DNA from: JALZKA01 sp033856515 | GTDB lineage: Bacteria > Actinomycetota > Thermoleophilia > Solirubrobacterales > 70-9 | DNA length: 64,000 nt | Assembly (NCBI GenBank): GCA_033856515.1 | Contig: JAWVEY010000050.1 | Span: 1 to 64,000 of the forward strand | Reading direction: 5' to 3' | Shown: piece by piece, positions 54,101 to 61,578 of the stretch | Position numbering within the stretch: the stretch's first letter is position 1 | Layout: the number at the start of each line of letters is the position of its first letter | The notes under the pieces: generated by a model | The model's input: only the letters and a program-made list of their open reading frames with translations | Database searches by the model: none | What the model was told of the DNA's origin: nothing | Program-made: the position numbers and the translations under genes

Positions 54101-54444
54101 TTGCCGCCGCGGATGAGGTCGTTGCCATCGCCCCCGTTCGCGTTGTCGTTTCCGGGGCGGGCGCAGATCGTGTCGTTCCCCTTACCGCCGGCGACCGCGT
54201 CGTCACCGTCGAGCGCGACGATCACATCGTTTCCCGCGGTCCCCGAGATCTGGTCTACGCCTTGGTCGTCGCCTGGAGTTCCGACGATGTCGGCGGTCTT
54301 GCCGGCGCACTGAGGTGCTCCCCTTGCCTGGCTCGCCGCATCCGGTGAATCGCCGCCGCTGGCAAGGGCGATGCCGGCGCTCGCGAACAGTCCCGCCAGC
54401 ACGGCGACGCCCGTTTTCCGAACGGCAAATGATGGATTCGGCAA
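48166..54444 (-). CDS. Giant exported RTX/cadherin-like/beta-helix protein
   Basis: Counting from a TTG at 54444 (AGGGG five bases upstream), the product is about 2,092 residues. A signal peptide (about 1-30) leads to RTX-type repeats (about 50-160: GGKGNDTI, GGDGNDLI, GGKGDDKVFGE). Next come VCBS/cadherin-like units (about 175-480) starting AADDAGSTDEDS, then five or so repeats of about 120 residues (about 480-1180) opening NDAPxVDLNGAGAG and closing KVNDGxxDS. The C-terminal 800 residues form a Gly/Asn/Thr-rich parallel beta-helix-like region. It is most likely a surface adhesin or extracellular scaffold; no sorting motif is seen. It is immediately upstream of dxs on the same strand. Confidence 0.85.
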   Translation of the reverse strand: MPNPSFAVRKTGVAVLAGLFASAGIALASGGDSPDAASQARGAPQCAGKTADIVGTPGDDQGVDQISGTAGNDVIVALDGDDAVAGGKGNDTICARPGNDNANGGDGNDLIRGGKGNDTIFGGKGKDDLRGGKGDDKVFGESGDDDLKGGPDKDACNGGTGKDKIETCETDPDEPPNDPPIAADDAGSTDEDSVATVDVLDNDTDPDGDPLTVDSASVAKGTATVVGGSIEFDPNGEFEDLGDAETEQVGVSYEIDDGRGGSDQGTLTMTVTGVDDAPVAVDDTRTVEEDASPPGTPIEDLIFDPRENDTDVDGGPKVIIDATEPEHGTLFLVDGGNPGEYAGFAYIPDPDYCNDPGPEPTDDFTYTLNGGDIGNVAVTVTCVDDHPVAVNDATTVAEDSAPVTILVRGNDTDPDGNFTIQSVTQPTNGDVQITNAGADLTYEPDDDYCNDPGAEPTDDFTYTLTPGGSSATVAVTVTCSNDAPVNTVPGDQSTNEDTNLVFSNGNGNAISVADVDDASLTVTLTATNGTLTLGGTAGLAFTVGDGTADTTMTFMGTKAQINSALNGLSFAPTGNYNGPASLQVATTDGNTTDTDSVAITVNPVNDAPIVDLNGAGAGTGNEATFNEPGPAVDLAPATDVTDVDDTNLVSAQIKLTNKPDTDSESLSVDVTGTPINAAAYDSGTGILALTGNATLAQYQQVLRTAKYNNTQAPPNSADRLVEFKVNDGDTDSVVATATVNVVPLNEAPIVDLNGAVAGIDRSFTFSEGGGSLGIGNVADVTDTDDTNLESATVTLTNPLDGAAETLTVDLTGTGITLDPSSTAHLLKLTGSATVANYQQALRNVRYDTADDDPDTSAARVVTFVANDGQDDSATATATISITATNDAPTLDLNGAGAGVDATASFTEDGPPADLAPAADVADPDDTNIESADITLTNPQDGALESISVVVTGTPITLGGASTGHHLILTGTATKAQYQQVLRTAKYNNTDQDPLNTSRIVNFKVNDGSADSGTPKTTVTITALNDAPEVDMNGAGAGIDSNAAFIEDSSPANPGSGAVALGSSATTTDVDNGTLASATITLTNHPDGAVESVGVTIPGGNPITVSNNNSHALTLNGPATKAQFQAAIQAVKYNNTSNTPNTTNRDVTTVVNDGSANSATAHTTVTVTPTNDAPTAVDDTLNGTDSAVGNTPLAVGTTQAQPRKVVDCTVPDSCSVLTRGTDDSDPDGPNALTVGPTGAQAITTADGGKVTLEADGNFTYFPAANDPSCADNSDSFDYTLSDGGTNGTDTGTVTIAVANCVWYVDSGAAAGGTGTATSAFNSLTGVNGAGGAGDSDGASDTIFIMNTGSFTGGLPLENNQRLFGPRFGLDVPGFTIVSPSGGASNPTISNAAGNALALATSNTVQAIDLGNAGGAGNSSLAGISVGTALAPAIMNNAANGSGSINNTTGKAVDISGGELNMAFTGVSSSGSGTDGIHLDNVSGTFNASGGSIQNATGEDVDLFGDNSGDSVNFTYDGTISDATGSAVRVQGQNAGTKDFNGAIGTAGSPAGVISLSSNTGATMRFDGGVNLSTGTSGAFSATGGGTVVVPDPAGATTNKLTTSTGTALNIANTNIGAGGLTFESISSSGALNGIVLNTTGASGGLTITGNGGTCSSVASCTGGAIQNATGDAVKLTNANDVILTDMAITSSDGSWVDATTVDGINLVRINANSSTDDGFLGNSVRDLVIQGGTYFGGGKDGEPTCNIDGFFITNLLGTSSITGTTFQRSNTRQFFVVNTAATSFAGTPDSLTVSGTTWNNHAGPCGGDHLSVSSDTGGNFRVITNASAGINTVNTGGIGVQASATGTNGKMDASVTGLKTSGNTAGAAFGGTTNGSITYDVFDNNTDPPGTVNDTGFTGTGSLALAEVCTTTASCVGTWDNNTISATAGAGTDAVQAALEGNGTNTIAITNNDITGNFQRGINLSSGGGTGAVGTLNATVANNTINNSDPAGLQGINVTAGLSGSPGNGETNKVCLNLSGNTSSSAGSVGYRFTNRASNVFQLQNFSGSGASDPDIVNWVNTVKGNVGTVAVQNDPATFAPLSSAPGNCPTPP

Positions 54445-54515
54445 GAGTTCCCCTGGTGCAGTTAGAGCCCGTACGAGTGCAGCCCTCAAACTACCACTGG
54501 ATCCGGCGTCTGGCG

Positions 54516-54532
54516 TCCGTAGAAACTACGGA
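54516..54532. promoter_or_regulatory. Palindrome in the promoter region of the giant gene
   Basis: A perfect 7-bp inverted repeat (TCCGTAG, 3-base spacer, CTACGGA) lies about 70 bases upstream of the proposed TTG start, between the giant gene and the TSP3-repeat gene. On the plus strand it is followed by TTTT. It may be an operator or a terminator for the other direction. Confidence 0.35.
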
Positions 54533-54574
54533 TTTTCCAGGTATGCCGCAGGCAGGCATGCGGAGCGTCAGCGG

Positions 54575-56794
54575 CTATCTCCGGGGATGGCCGTGGTCGG
54601 GATCCTCGGTCGCGTCGCGGCAGCCGTCGTGATCGAGGTCGGTGAAGTTGTTACTGGTCCACCCCAGCTCCCCGGCGGCACAGGAGTCGGAGGCGTCGGG
54701 CACGCTGTCGTTGTCGTCGTCGGTGTCCTCGCCGGCATCGCGGCATCCGTCGGAATCCCGATCGGTCGTCCCGTTCGAGGTCCAGCCGATGTTCCCGACG
54801 GGGCAGGAGTCGCTGGTGTCGAGCCTGCTGTCGTTGTCGTCGTCGGTATCGCAGGCATTTCCAAAGGCGTCGCCGTCGGTGTTTGCCTGCGAGGGGTTTG
54901 CAACCGTCCGGCAGTTGTCAGAGTTGTCGGCGACGGTGTCGTTGTCGTCGTCGCCGTCCTCGCCGGCGTCACGGCAGCCGTCCAAGTCCGCGTCGGTAGT
55001 GCTGTTGGAGGTCCAGCCGAGTTCCCCGGTGGGGCAGGAGTCGGAACCGTCCGCCCTGCCGTCGTTGTCGTCATCGGTGTCCTCACCGGCGTCGCGGCAG
55101 CCGTCGTTGTCCCAATCGGTCCCGCCATTCGAGGTCCAGCCGGTGTTTCCGGCGGAGCAGGCGTCCATGATGTCCAGCTTGCCGTCGTTGTCGTCGTCCG
55201 TATCGCATGCATTGCCGAACGCGTCGCCGTCGGTGTTCAGCTGGTTGTTCGGAACGGTCGGGCAGTTATCCGATCCGTCGGCAACGTTGTCGTTGTCGTC
55301 GTCGGTGTCCTCGCCGGCGTCGCGGCAGCCGTCGCCGTCGGCGTCGTTGGCGATATTGGCGGTCCACCCGGTCTCCCCGACGGGGCACCGGTCTGAATTG
55401 TCCGGATGGCCGTCGCCGTCGTCGTCCGTGTCCTCGCCCGCGTCGCGGCAACCGTCGCCGTCGCGGTCGGTACTGCCGTTGGAAGTCCAGACGGTGTCGC
55501 CGGCCGGGCACGCGTCTGAGGCGTCGAGCTTGGTGTCGCCGTCGTCGTCGGTGTCCTCGCCGGCGTCGCGGCAGCCGTCGGAGTCGTGATCGGTTGTTGC
55601 GTTCGAGGTCCAGCCCAAGTTCCCCGCGGCGCAGGAGTCGACTACGTCACGGAGCCCGTCGTTGTCGTCATCGTCGTCCTCGCCGGCGTCGCGGCAACCG
55701 TCGGAGTCGCGGTCGGTGGTGCCGTTGGAAGTCCAGCCGGTCTCGCCGGTCGGGCAGCCGTCTGAACCGTCCAGCTTGCCGTCGTTGTCGTCGTCGGTGT
55801 CGCACGCGTCGCCAAAGGCATCGCCATCCCTGTTCGCCTGGTTCGCGTTCGAGACGGTCGGGCAGTTGTCGCCGACGTCGGGGCGGAAGTCGCCATCGTC
55901 GTCGGTGTCCTCGCCCACATCGCGGCATCCGTCGCCATCGATGTCGGTCGTGCCGTTGGACGTCCAGCCGGTTTCGCCGGCTGGGCACGAGTCTGAGCCG
56001 TCGAGCTTGCCGTCGTTGTCGTCATCCGTGTCGCATGCGTTACCGAATGCGTCCCCGTCCGTATTGGTCTGGGGGTTGTTGAAGTCGGTCGGGCAGTTAT
56101 CGGTGACGTCGGCGAAGGTGTCGTCATCGTCGTCCAGGTCCTCGGTTGCGTCGCGGCAGCCGTCGCCATCGATATCGGTCGTGCCGTTGGAAGCCCACCC
56201 AGTCTCGCCGGCCGCACATGAGTCTGAGCCGTCGAGCCTGCCGTCGTCGTCGTCGTCCGGGTCGCAGGCGTCGCCTTGGGCGTCGCCGTCGTTGTTCGCC
56301 TGGTCGGCGTTCTCCGTAGATGGACAGTTGTCGGTGGCGTCGGGCACCCCGTCGGAATCGCCATCGGGCCCGCCGTCGTTGTCGAGGATCGTCACCTGGC
56401 CCGAGGCATCCCCGATCCTGGCGCCGTCGACCCGGGTGATCTTCACCTCGAACGTCTCGTCGATCTCGCCGACGTCGTCGCCCTTGGTCACGATTCCCCT
56501 GCTGCGAAGAGTCTGGCCGGGTTTGAACGCGAACTTGGCCTTGACCGGGATGAAATCGTCGGGGCCCGCCGAACCGCCGAGTAACGCCCTGTACCTGATC
56601 GAAACCGGATGCTTGGTGGGGTTCGTCAGCGTGAACTCGACCGGGACGACCGACGTCGCGGTCCCGTCGGCCTCGGTCACCTGGGCGTCGCCGACGCTGA
56701 CCTTCGGCTTTGCGTCGGCAGCAGCGGGTGCGAGCATCGCGGCGAGCGCCGCACAGACGCAGATCAGCCAAGCCCGCCCGTTTCGCCGAGGCAT
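54575..56794 (-). CDS. Exported thrombospondin type 3-repeat protein
   Basis: The product (739 residues from the ATG at 56794; a start at 56827 is also open) has a signal peptide and a Calx-beta domain (about 28-140). The remaining 600 residues are acidic TSP3-type repeats alternating two units: a CxxC-free calcium unit DNCPT...NQANTDGDAFGNACD, and a unit GETGWTSNGTTDxDxDGCRDAGEDTDDDxD. The calcium-binding Asp-rich stretches and regular cysteines indicate a rigid, calcium-loaded extracellular rod. It is followed on the same strand by the giant protein gene. No anchor motif is seen at the C-terminus. Confidence 0.87.
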   Translation of the reverse strand: MPRRNGRAWLICVCAALAAMLAPAAADAKPKVSVGDAQVTEADGTATSVVPVEFTLTNPTKHPVSIRYRALLGGSAGPDDFIPVKAKFAFKPGQTLRSRGIVTKGDDVGEIDETFEVKITRVDGARIGDASGQVTILDNDGGPDGDSDGVPDATDNCPSTENADQANNDGDAQGDACDPDDDDDGRLDGSDSCAAGETGWASNGTTDIDGDGCRDATEDLDDDDDTFADVTDNCPTDFNNPQTNTDGDAFGNACDTDDDNDGKLDGSDSCPAGETGWTSNGTTDIDGDGCRDVGEDTDDDGDFRPDVGDNCPTVSNANQANRDGDAFGDACDTDDDNDGKLDGSDGCPTGETGWTSNGTTDRDSDGCRDAGEDDDDDNDGLRDVVDSCAAGNLGWTSNATTDHDSDGCRDAGEDTDDDGDTKLDASDACPAGDTVWTSNGSTDRDGDGCRDAGEDTDDDGDGHPDNSDRCPVGETGWTANIANDADGDGCRDAGEDTDDDNDNVADGSDNCPTVPNNQLNTDGDAFGNACDTDDDNDGKLDIMDACSAGNTGWTSNGGTDWDNDGCRDAGEDTDDDNDGRADGSDSCPTGELGWTSNSTTDADLDGCRDAGEDGDDDNDTVADNSDNCRTVANPSQANTDGDAFGNACDTDDDNDSRLDTSDSCPVGNIGWTSNGTTDRDSDGCRDAGEDTDDDNDSVPDASDSCAAGELGWTSNNFTDLDHDGCRDATEDPDHGHPRR

Positions 56795-56859
56795 ACGTTT
56801 TCGAACGTAGCGCAGCCTCCGGCCCACGTCATCAGTAGTTCGTACGGATCGAGAACGGC

Positions 56860-57729
56860 TCAGGCGTCGCGCGTGTGAATGAAATTCGTAATCAGCTCGA
56901 GATCGTGGGTGTCGCCGTCGATCGACTCGAGCGCGGCTCGCGCCTTGAGATGTGAGTCAGCCGCCAGCTCTTGCGCGCGATCGAGCCCAAAGAGGGAAAC
57001 GTAGGTGAGCTTCCCGTGCCGTTCGTCCGATCCATGGGGCTTACCGAGCTCCGCGTCCGAGCCGGTGACATCGAGGATGTCGTCGACGATCTGGAAGAGC
57101 ACGCCGAGCTCGTCGGCGAACGCTCGGTAGGACTCGGCATCCTCGTCGGATACGCCGGCCAGCTGGAGTGGCACGAGGACGCTTGCGGCAATCAGGCGCC
57201 CGGTTTTAAGGCCATGGAGCCTTCGCAATCCTTCCGCGTCGGTCACGCTCGCGGCAACATCGATGTACTGCCCGCCAACCATGCCGCTGACGCCGGTCGC
57301 GGCGGCCAGGCAGCGGAGTGCCGCGACCACGTTGGCGGGCTCGCCCTCCTGCTCGGCGAGGAAGAGGTTGATCGCCTCGGCGAAGAGGCCGTCGCCCGCG
57401 AGGATGGCCACATCTTCGCCGAACTTCTTGTGCGAGGTGGGACGCCCCCGCCGCAGGTCGTCGTCGTCCATTGCCGGCAGGTCGTCGTGGATGAGGGAGT
57501 ACGTATGGATCAGCTCGATCGCGGCCGCGGCGGGCAGAACGGACGCCGGCTCTGTCCCGGCCGAGCGCGCAGTCGCAAGGCACAGCACGGGCCGCACCCT
57601 CTTGCCGCCCGCGAGGAGCGAATAGCGCATCGCCTCGGAGAGACCTGCGGTCGCAGAGTCGTCCCCGAACTCCAGCCCGCCGAGATAGTCGTCAACGAGC
57701 TCGCGGAGCTCGTCCGGATAGTCAGCCAC
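56860..57729 (-). CDS. ispA: Short-chain polyprenyl diphosphate synthase
   Basis: The 289-residue product makes farnesyl or geranylgeranyl diphosphate. The first Asp-rich motif is seen in HDDLPAMDDDDLRRGRPT and the second in FQIVDDILDVTGSDAELGK, with SLLAGGKRVRPVLC for the isopentenyl diphosphate site. Product length cannot be set from sequence alone. It lies 3 bases after the small XseB-like gene and, across two surface protein genes, upstream of dxs, the usual isoprenoid neighbour. Confidence 0.93.
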   Translation of the reverse strand: MADYPDELRELVDDYLGGLEFGDDSATAGLSEAMRYSLLAGGKRVRPVLCLATARSAGTEPASVLPAAAAIELIHTYSLIHDDLPAMDDDDLRRGRPTSHKKFGEDVAILAGDGLFAEAINLFLAEQEGEPANVVAALRCLAAATGVSGMVGGQYIDVAASVTDAEGLRRLHGLKTGRLIAASVLVPLQLAGVSDEDAESYRAFADELGVLFQIVDDILDVTGSDAELGKPHGSDERHGKLTYVSLFGLDRAQELAADSHLKARAALESIDGDTHDLELITNFIHTRDA

Positions 57730-57732
57730 CGC

Positions 57733-57909
57733 TCAGGCCTGGTCGGAAGATGATTCGCGCAGGGCTCGGTCGAGATCGTTCGCTGCTTCGCCGACCAACT
57801 CTGCCGCTTCGCGAGCGAGCTCTTCGGCGCGCTCGTCGGTGACGTCGTCGCCCCCGAGCTCCTTTGCGATCTCCGAGAGGCGCTCGGTGGTCTCGCGCAG
57901 GTCGCTCAC
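57733..57909 (-). CDS. Small helical protein, possibly XseB-like
   Basis: The 58-residue product starts with GTG overlapping the nusB stop (GTGA). It is a single acidic helical segment (LRETTERLSEIAKELGG then DERAEELAREAAELVGEA), the size and position of the exodeoxyribonuclease VII small subunit, which lies between nusB and ispA in many bacteria. The match is by length, helicity and context; a defining XseB motif is not clear and no xseA is present nearby. It may instead be another small coiled-coil protein. Confidence 0.5.
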   Translation of the reverse strand: MSDLRETTERLSEIAKELGGDDVTDERAEELAREAAELVGEAANDLDRALRESSSDQA

Positions 57910-58286
57910 GTCGCGACTCCTGCCTCGCGAGCGGCCGCGCCGAGGATGCCGTTCACAAAGCCGGGGGCGTCTGCGCCGCAGAACTCGGCGGCCAGGCCTA
58001 CGGCCTCGTCGATTGCAATCTCTGCGGGAACCGCAACCGAGTGATGGAGCTCGAACAGGGCGATGCGCAGGACCGCGCGATCGAGCGGCGCCATGCGGTC
58101 GATCGTCCATCCCTTGGAGAGACTTGAGATCTCCGCGTCGATGGCGTCGAGGTGCGCGTCGGCACCTTCCGCCAGCTCGCGCGTGAATGGCTTCGCACCC
58201 TCTAGGACGTCGGCCAACTCGCGCTCGGTGACGTCGCGCTGGTAGAGCGCGAACACGGCTTCCTTGCGTTGGTCAGAGCGGCGCAC
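57906..58286 (-). CDS. nusB: Transcription antitermination protein NusB
   Basis: The 126-residue product from GTG at 58286 is an all-helical NusB: RRSDQRKEAVFALYQRDVTE at the N-terminus and WTIDRMAPLDRAVLRIALFEL, then VPAEIAIDEAVGLAAEFCG and FVNGILGAAAREAG. NusB with S10 binds boxA RNA to allow rRNA antitermination. It follows efp by 31 bases and overlaps the next small gene, so efp-nusB form one unit. Confidence 0.93.
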   Translation of the reverse strand: MRRSDQRKEAVFALYQRDVTERELADVLEGAKPFTRELAEGADAHLDAIDAEISSLSKGWTIDRMAPLDRAVLRIALFELHHSVAVPAEIAIDEAVGLAAEFCGADAPGFVNGILGAAAREAGVAT

Positions 58287-58317
58287 CGCTCAAGCGTACG
58301 CGGTGAAGAGGCGCCGT

Positions 58318-58878
58318 TTATGCGCGCGAGACGTACTCGCCGGAGCGGGTATCAACGCGGACTACCTCGCCCTCGTCGATGAAGAGAGGCACTTGGATCT
58401 CGACGCCAGTCTCGAGCGTTGCCGGCTTCGAGCCGCCGCCCGATGCGGTGTCGCCCTTGAGCCCCGGGTCGGTTTTCGAAACCGCAAGATCGACGGCGCT
58501 CGGGACCTGGACCCCGGTCGGCTTCTCGTCGACGTAGAGGAGCTCGACCGTGTCGTTCGGGCGGACCCACTTCATGTCCTCGCCGGCCGCCTCGCCGGGA
58601 ATCTCGGTCTGCTCATACGACGCCGAGTCCATGAAGACCGCCATCTCGCCCGAGTCGTAGAGGAACTGCATCTTGCGCGTCTCGGTCCGCACTGGCCGGA
58701 ACTTCTCGCCGGCGCGAAAAGTTTTGTCGACGACCCCACCGTCGGAGGCGCGGCGGAGCTTCGTTCGCACGAACGCGCCGCCCTTGCCCGGCTTCACGTG
58801 CTGGAAGTCCATGATCCGGTAGATCTGGCCGTCCACCTCGATGTGGGCGCCCGTCTTGAATTGGTTGGTCGAGATCAC
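58318..58878 (-). CDS. efp: Translation elongation factor P
   Basis: The 186-residue product from GTG at 58878 starts VISTNQFKTG and has the three-barrel EF-P fold. The modification loop reads KPGKGGAFVRTK, with the Lys (about residue 32-34) that is altered in many bacteria. EF-P relieves ribosome stalling at polyproline. An in-frame ATG 24 bases upstream adds residues absent from the family and is not used. It is the first gene of the efp-nusB-ispA unit on this strand. Confidence 0.95.
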   Translation of the reverse strand: MISTNQFKTGAHIEVDGQIYRIMDFQHVKPGKGGAFVRTKLRRASDGGVVDKTFRAGEKFRPVRTETRKMQFLYDSGEMAVFMDSASYEQTEIPGEAAGEDMKWVRPNDTVELLYVDEKPTGVQVPSAVDLAVSKTDPGLKGDTASGGGSKPATLETGVEIQVPLFIDEGEVVRVDTRSGEYVSRA

Positions 58879-58956
58879 GGCGGCGGAGGGTAGCCATGCC
58901 AAGTTCGCAAGGAAACGGCGCAGGCTGTTGGGTTGGCGCGGTACCGTTCCCTGTGA

Positions 58957-60360
58957 ATGGAGGCGCTTAGGGCGAATCGGGGGGTGGCGAGGGTTGCGAC
59001 CCTCATTGCCGTAATGGCGGGACTTGCGCTAGCCGCGGTCCTCACCGCGCGCGGAGGCGGAAACGAGGCCAATGCTGGGATCCTGCCGCCCTGCCTCCCC
59101 GGGGACACAGCCCCGCCGGACGCGCTCGCGAACGTCCCGAATCCCAGCGTCAGCGGCCCGGGCGACTCGAAGCGGAAGGTCATCTTCGTCGGAAACAACT
59201 GGGAAGGCACCGCTGACGTCATTTCGACCAAGGGCGGCAAGTTCAAGACCCTGACGCGCATCAACATCGTCCCGGACTACGAGGAGCGGGTCACAGAGAT
59301 CTGCACGAACCCAGTCGATCTCGGCTACTTCATCGCGATCCGCGAGCTCGTCGGCGAAGGCAACGACCAGCTCGTCGACGACATGTACTCAACTCCCGAC
59401 GGCAAGCTCCTGGTCGTCTCGCGCCCCAGCTTCCGCGACGTCGTCGCGATTCACTTGACCGGGCCCGACACGGGCGATATTGCCTGGCGCTTCCAGGTCG
59501 CCGGCCAGCGCTCCGACCACATGGCTATCTCGCCCGACGGCGAGCAGGTGGCGGTGTCGGCCTCGACCGGAAACGTCGTCCACCTGCTGAACACGGAAAC
59601 GGGCGCGGAAGAAGGCACCTTCGCGTCAGGCGACTCGCCCCACGAGAACACGTACTCGGAGGACGGATCGAAGATCTACCACGCGTCGATTGGCCTCGTC
59701 TACACCCCCGGCGACGAGGCGGTCTTCGACACGAACACGAACAAGGGCGACCGCTTCTTCCAGGTCGTGGACGCCGACACTCACGAGATCATCTCCCAGG
59801 TCGACATGGGCGACAAGCTCGAGGAGGCCGGTTATCCGGATATGAGCTCCGCCGTCCGCCCAATGGCAATTACCTCGAACGAGCGCAAGGTGTTCCTCCA
59901 GGTCTCCTTCTTCCACGGAGTGGTCACCTACAACCTGAAGAAGGAGAAGGTGAAGCGCGTCACCCGCCTGCCGAACCTGATCCCGAACGTCCCACGCGAG
60001 CAGTACCTCCTCGACTCAGCGCATCACGGCATCGCGCTGGCGGGGAACGACAAGCGCCTTTGCATCGCAGGGACGATGTCGTCGTACGCCACGGTGATCA
60101 AGCGGCGCCAACTTCGCAAGGAGAGTCTCGATCCGAAGCTGATCCAGAAGGGCGAGAAGCCTTACTGGTCGACCACCAGCGAGAACGGAAAGAATTGCTA
60201 CGTCTCGTGGTCGGGCACGGACGACATCTCCGTCATCTCCTATCGCAAGCGCAAGGAGATCGCACACCTCGACGTTGGCGAACCAGGCGGGAACCGCGCC
60301 CACCCGCAGCGCATCCGCAACGGCGTCGTCCTCCAGAGCTTCCTCGACGCAAACGACTAA
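58957..60360 (+). CDS. Membrane-anchored WD40/YVTN-type propeller protein
   Basis: The 467-residue product has an N-terminal hydrophobic segment (about 12-30, ATLIAVMAGLALAAVLTA) that is either a signal anchor or signal peptide. A beta-propeller follows with repeats such as DMYSTPDGKLLVVSRPS, DHMAISPDGEQVAVSAS, and SPHENTYSEDGSKIYHA. These are YVTN/WD40-like blades. Ligand unknown. The ATG at 58957 is used; the gene is divergent from efp, followed after 30 bases by ltrA-like. Confidence 0.83.
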   Translation: MEALRANRGVARVATLIAVMAGLALAAVLTARGGGNEANAGILPPCLPGDTAPPDALANVPNPSVSGPGDSKRKVIFVGNNWEGTADVISTKGGKFKTLTRINIVPDYEERVTEICTNPVDLGYFIAIRELVGEGNDQLVDDMYSTPDGKLLVVSRPSFRDVVAIHLTGPDTGDIAWRFQVAGQRSDHMAISPDGEQVAVSASTGNVVHLLNTETGAEEGTFASGDSPHENTYSEDGSKIYHASIGLVYTPGDEAVFDTNTNKGDRFFQVVDADTHEIISQVDMGDKLEEAGYPDMSSAVRPMAITSNERKVFLQVSFFHGVVTYNLKKEKVKRVTRLPNLIPNVPREQYLLDSAHHGIALAGNDKRLCIAGTMSSYATVIKRRQLRKESLDPKLIQKGEKPYWSTTSENGKNCYVSWSGTDDISVISYRKRKEIAHLDVGEPGGNRAHPQRIRNGVVLQSFLDAND

Positions 60361-60390
60361 GCCGAAGCGCCTGACATCCTTGCGCCCGTG

Positions 60391-61578
60391 ATGGAGAGCG
60401 CGAGTGGCACCAAGACGCATCGGGTGAGCGCGACGCTCAGGCAGGGCGAAACGGTGACGCCGCTCGAACTCTTCTTCGACCTCGTCTTCGTCCTGGCGAT
60501 CACGCAGTGCACACAGCTCATGGCCGACGACCCCCACTGGGACGGCATCGCGAAGGGACTGCTGGTGCTAGCGGTCCTGTGGTGGTCTTGGATCGGCTAC
60601 GCGTGGCTCACGAGCGTCGTCGATCCCGAGGAGGGCGCGGTGCGCCTGGTCATCTTCGCCGCGATGGCGGGGCTGCTGGTGTGCTCGCTGGCGATCCCCA
60701 CCGCCTTCGAGGCAGGCGCGTTCGAGTTCGCGGTCGCCTACGCGCTCATCCGAGCGATGCACATCGCGCTGTTCTGGATCGCAAGCGAGGACGACCCCGA
60801 CCTGAGGAAGTCGACCAGCGGGCTGGGAATTTCGACGGCCATTGCGTGCGGGGTGCTCTTCGGGGCCTCGTTCACAGACGGCGTGCTGCAGGGCGCGCTG
60901 TGGTGCCTTGCGATCGCCATCGACTTCGGCGGCCCGTACTTCTTCGGCGCACAGGGCTGGCAGCTCATGCCTGAGCACTTCGCCGAGCGCCACGGCTTGA
61001 TCATCATCATCGCCCTCGGCGAGTCCATTGTCGCGATCGGCGCAGGCGTCACCGGTGAGCTCACGATAGGCGTGATCGCAGTGGCCGTCCTGGGCATCAC
61101 CCTGGCGGCGATGATGTGGTGGGCTTACTTCGACGTGGTGGCGCTCGCGTCGACCCGGCGGCTCGCGCGCATCACGGACCGCCAAGAGCGAAACGAAGCC
61201 GCCCGCGACGGCTACTCATACCTCCACCTTCCGATGGTCGCCGGGATCGTCCTCGTCGCGCTGGGGATGAAGAAGACGATCGGTGACTTCGATCACCCGC
61301 TGAAGGTCGAGACGGCGACGGCGCTAATCGGCGGGTTTTGCCTCTATCTCCTCGCGCACGTCGCGTTCCGCTGGCGTAACGTGCACTCGCTAAACCGGCG
61401 CCGGCTTTACCTGGGCATCGGCCTGTTCGCGCTGATCCCCCTCGCGGTCGAAATACCCGCGATCGCGACGCTCGCCATCCTCACCGCTTTCTCGTGCGGC
61501 CTCATCGCCTACGAGGCGATCCGCTACGCCGAGCACCGCGACCGCATCCGCCACGAACCGGCGCCGGAGCACTCCTAG
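60391..61578 (+). CDS. ltrA: Low temperature requirement protein A family
   Basis: The 395-residue product is a LtrA-family membrane protein with about twelve helices. It opens with VTPLELFFDLVFVLAITQ, the diagnostic LtrA start, and includes IIIALGESIVAIGAGV. LtrA proteins were linked to growth in the cold in Listeria, but their biochemical role is unknown. GTG at 60388 and ATG at 60391 are adjacent; the ATG is used. The stop shares CTAG (61575-61578) with the stop of the convergent acidic gene. Confidence 0.9.
   Translation: MESASGTKTHRVSATLRQGETVTPLELFFDLVFVLAITQCTQLMADDPHWDGIAKGLLVLAVLWWSWIGYAWLTSVVDPEEGAVRLVIFAAMAGLLVCSLAIPTAFEAGAFEFAVAYALIRAMHIALFWIASEDDPDLRKSTSGLGISTAIACGVLFGASFTDGVLQGALWCLAIAIDFGGPYFFGAQGWQLMPEHFAERHGLIIIIALGESIVAIGAGVTGELTIGVIAVAVLGITLAAMMWWAYFDVVALASTRRLARITDRQERNEAARDGYSYLHLPMVAGIVLVALGMKKTIGDFDHPLKVETATALIGGFCLYLLAHVAFRWRNVHSLNRRRLYLGIGLFALIPLAVEIPAIATLAILTAFSCGLIAYEAIRYAEHRDRIRHEPAPEHS

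Noticed and set aside
48332..54313. Many plus-strand frames inside the giant gene
   Set aside because: They mirror the repetitive Thr/Asp/Gly codons of the minus-strand protein and have no signal, domain or ribosome site.
54640..56300. Regularly spaced short repeats that could suggest a CRISPR array
   Set aside because: The repeats are codon-level TSP3 units of a single long protein; unit lengths and content are not those of repeats and spacers, and no cas genes are present.
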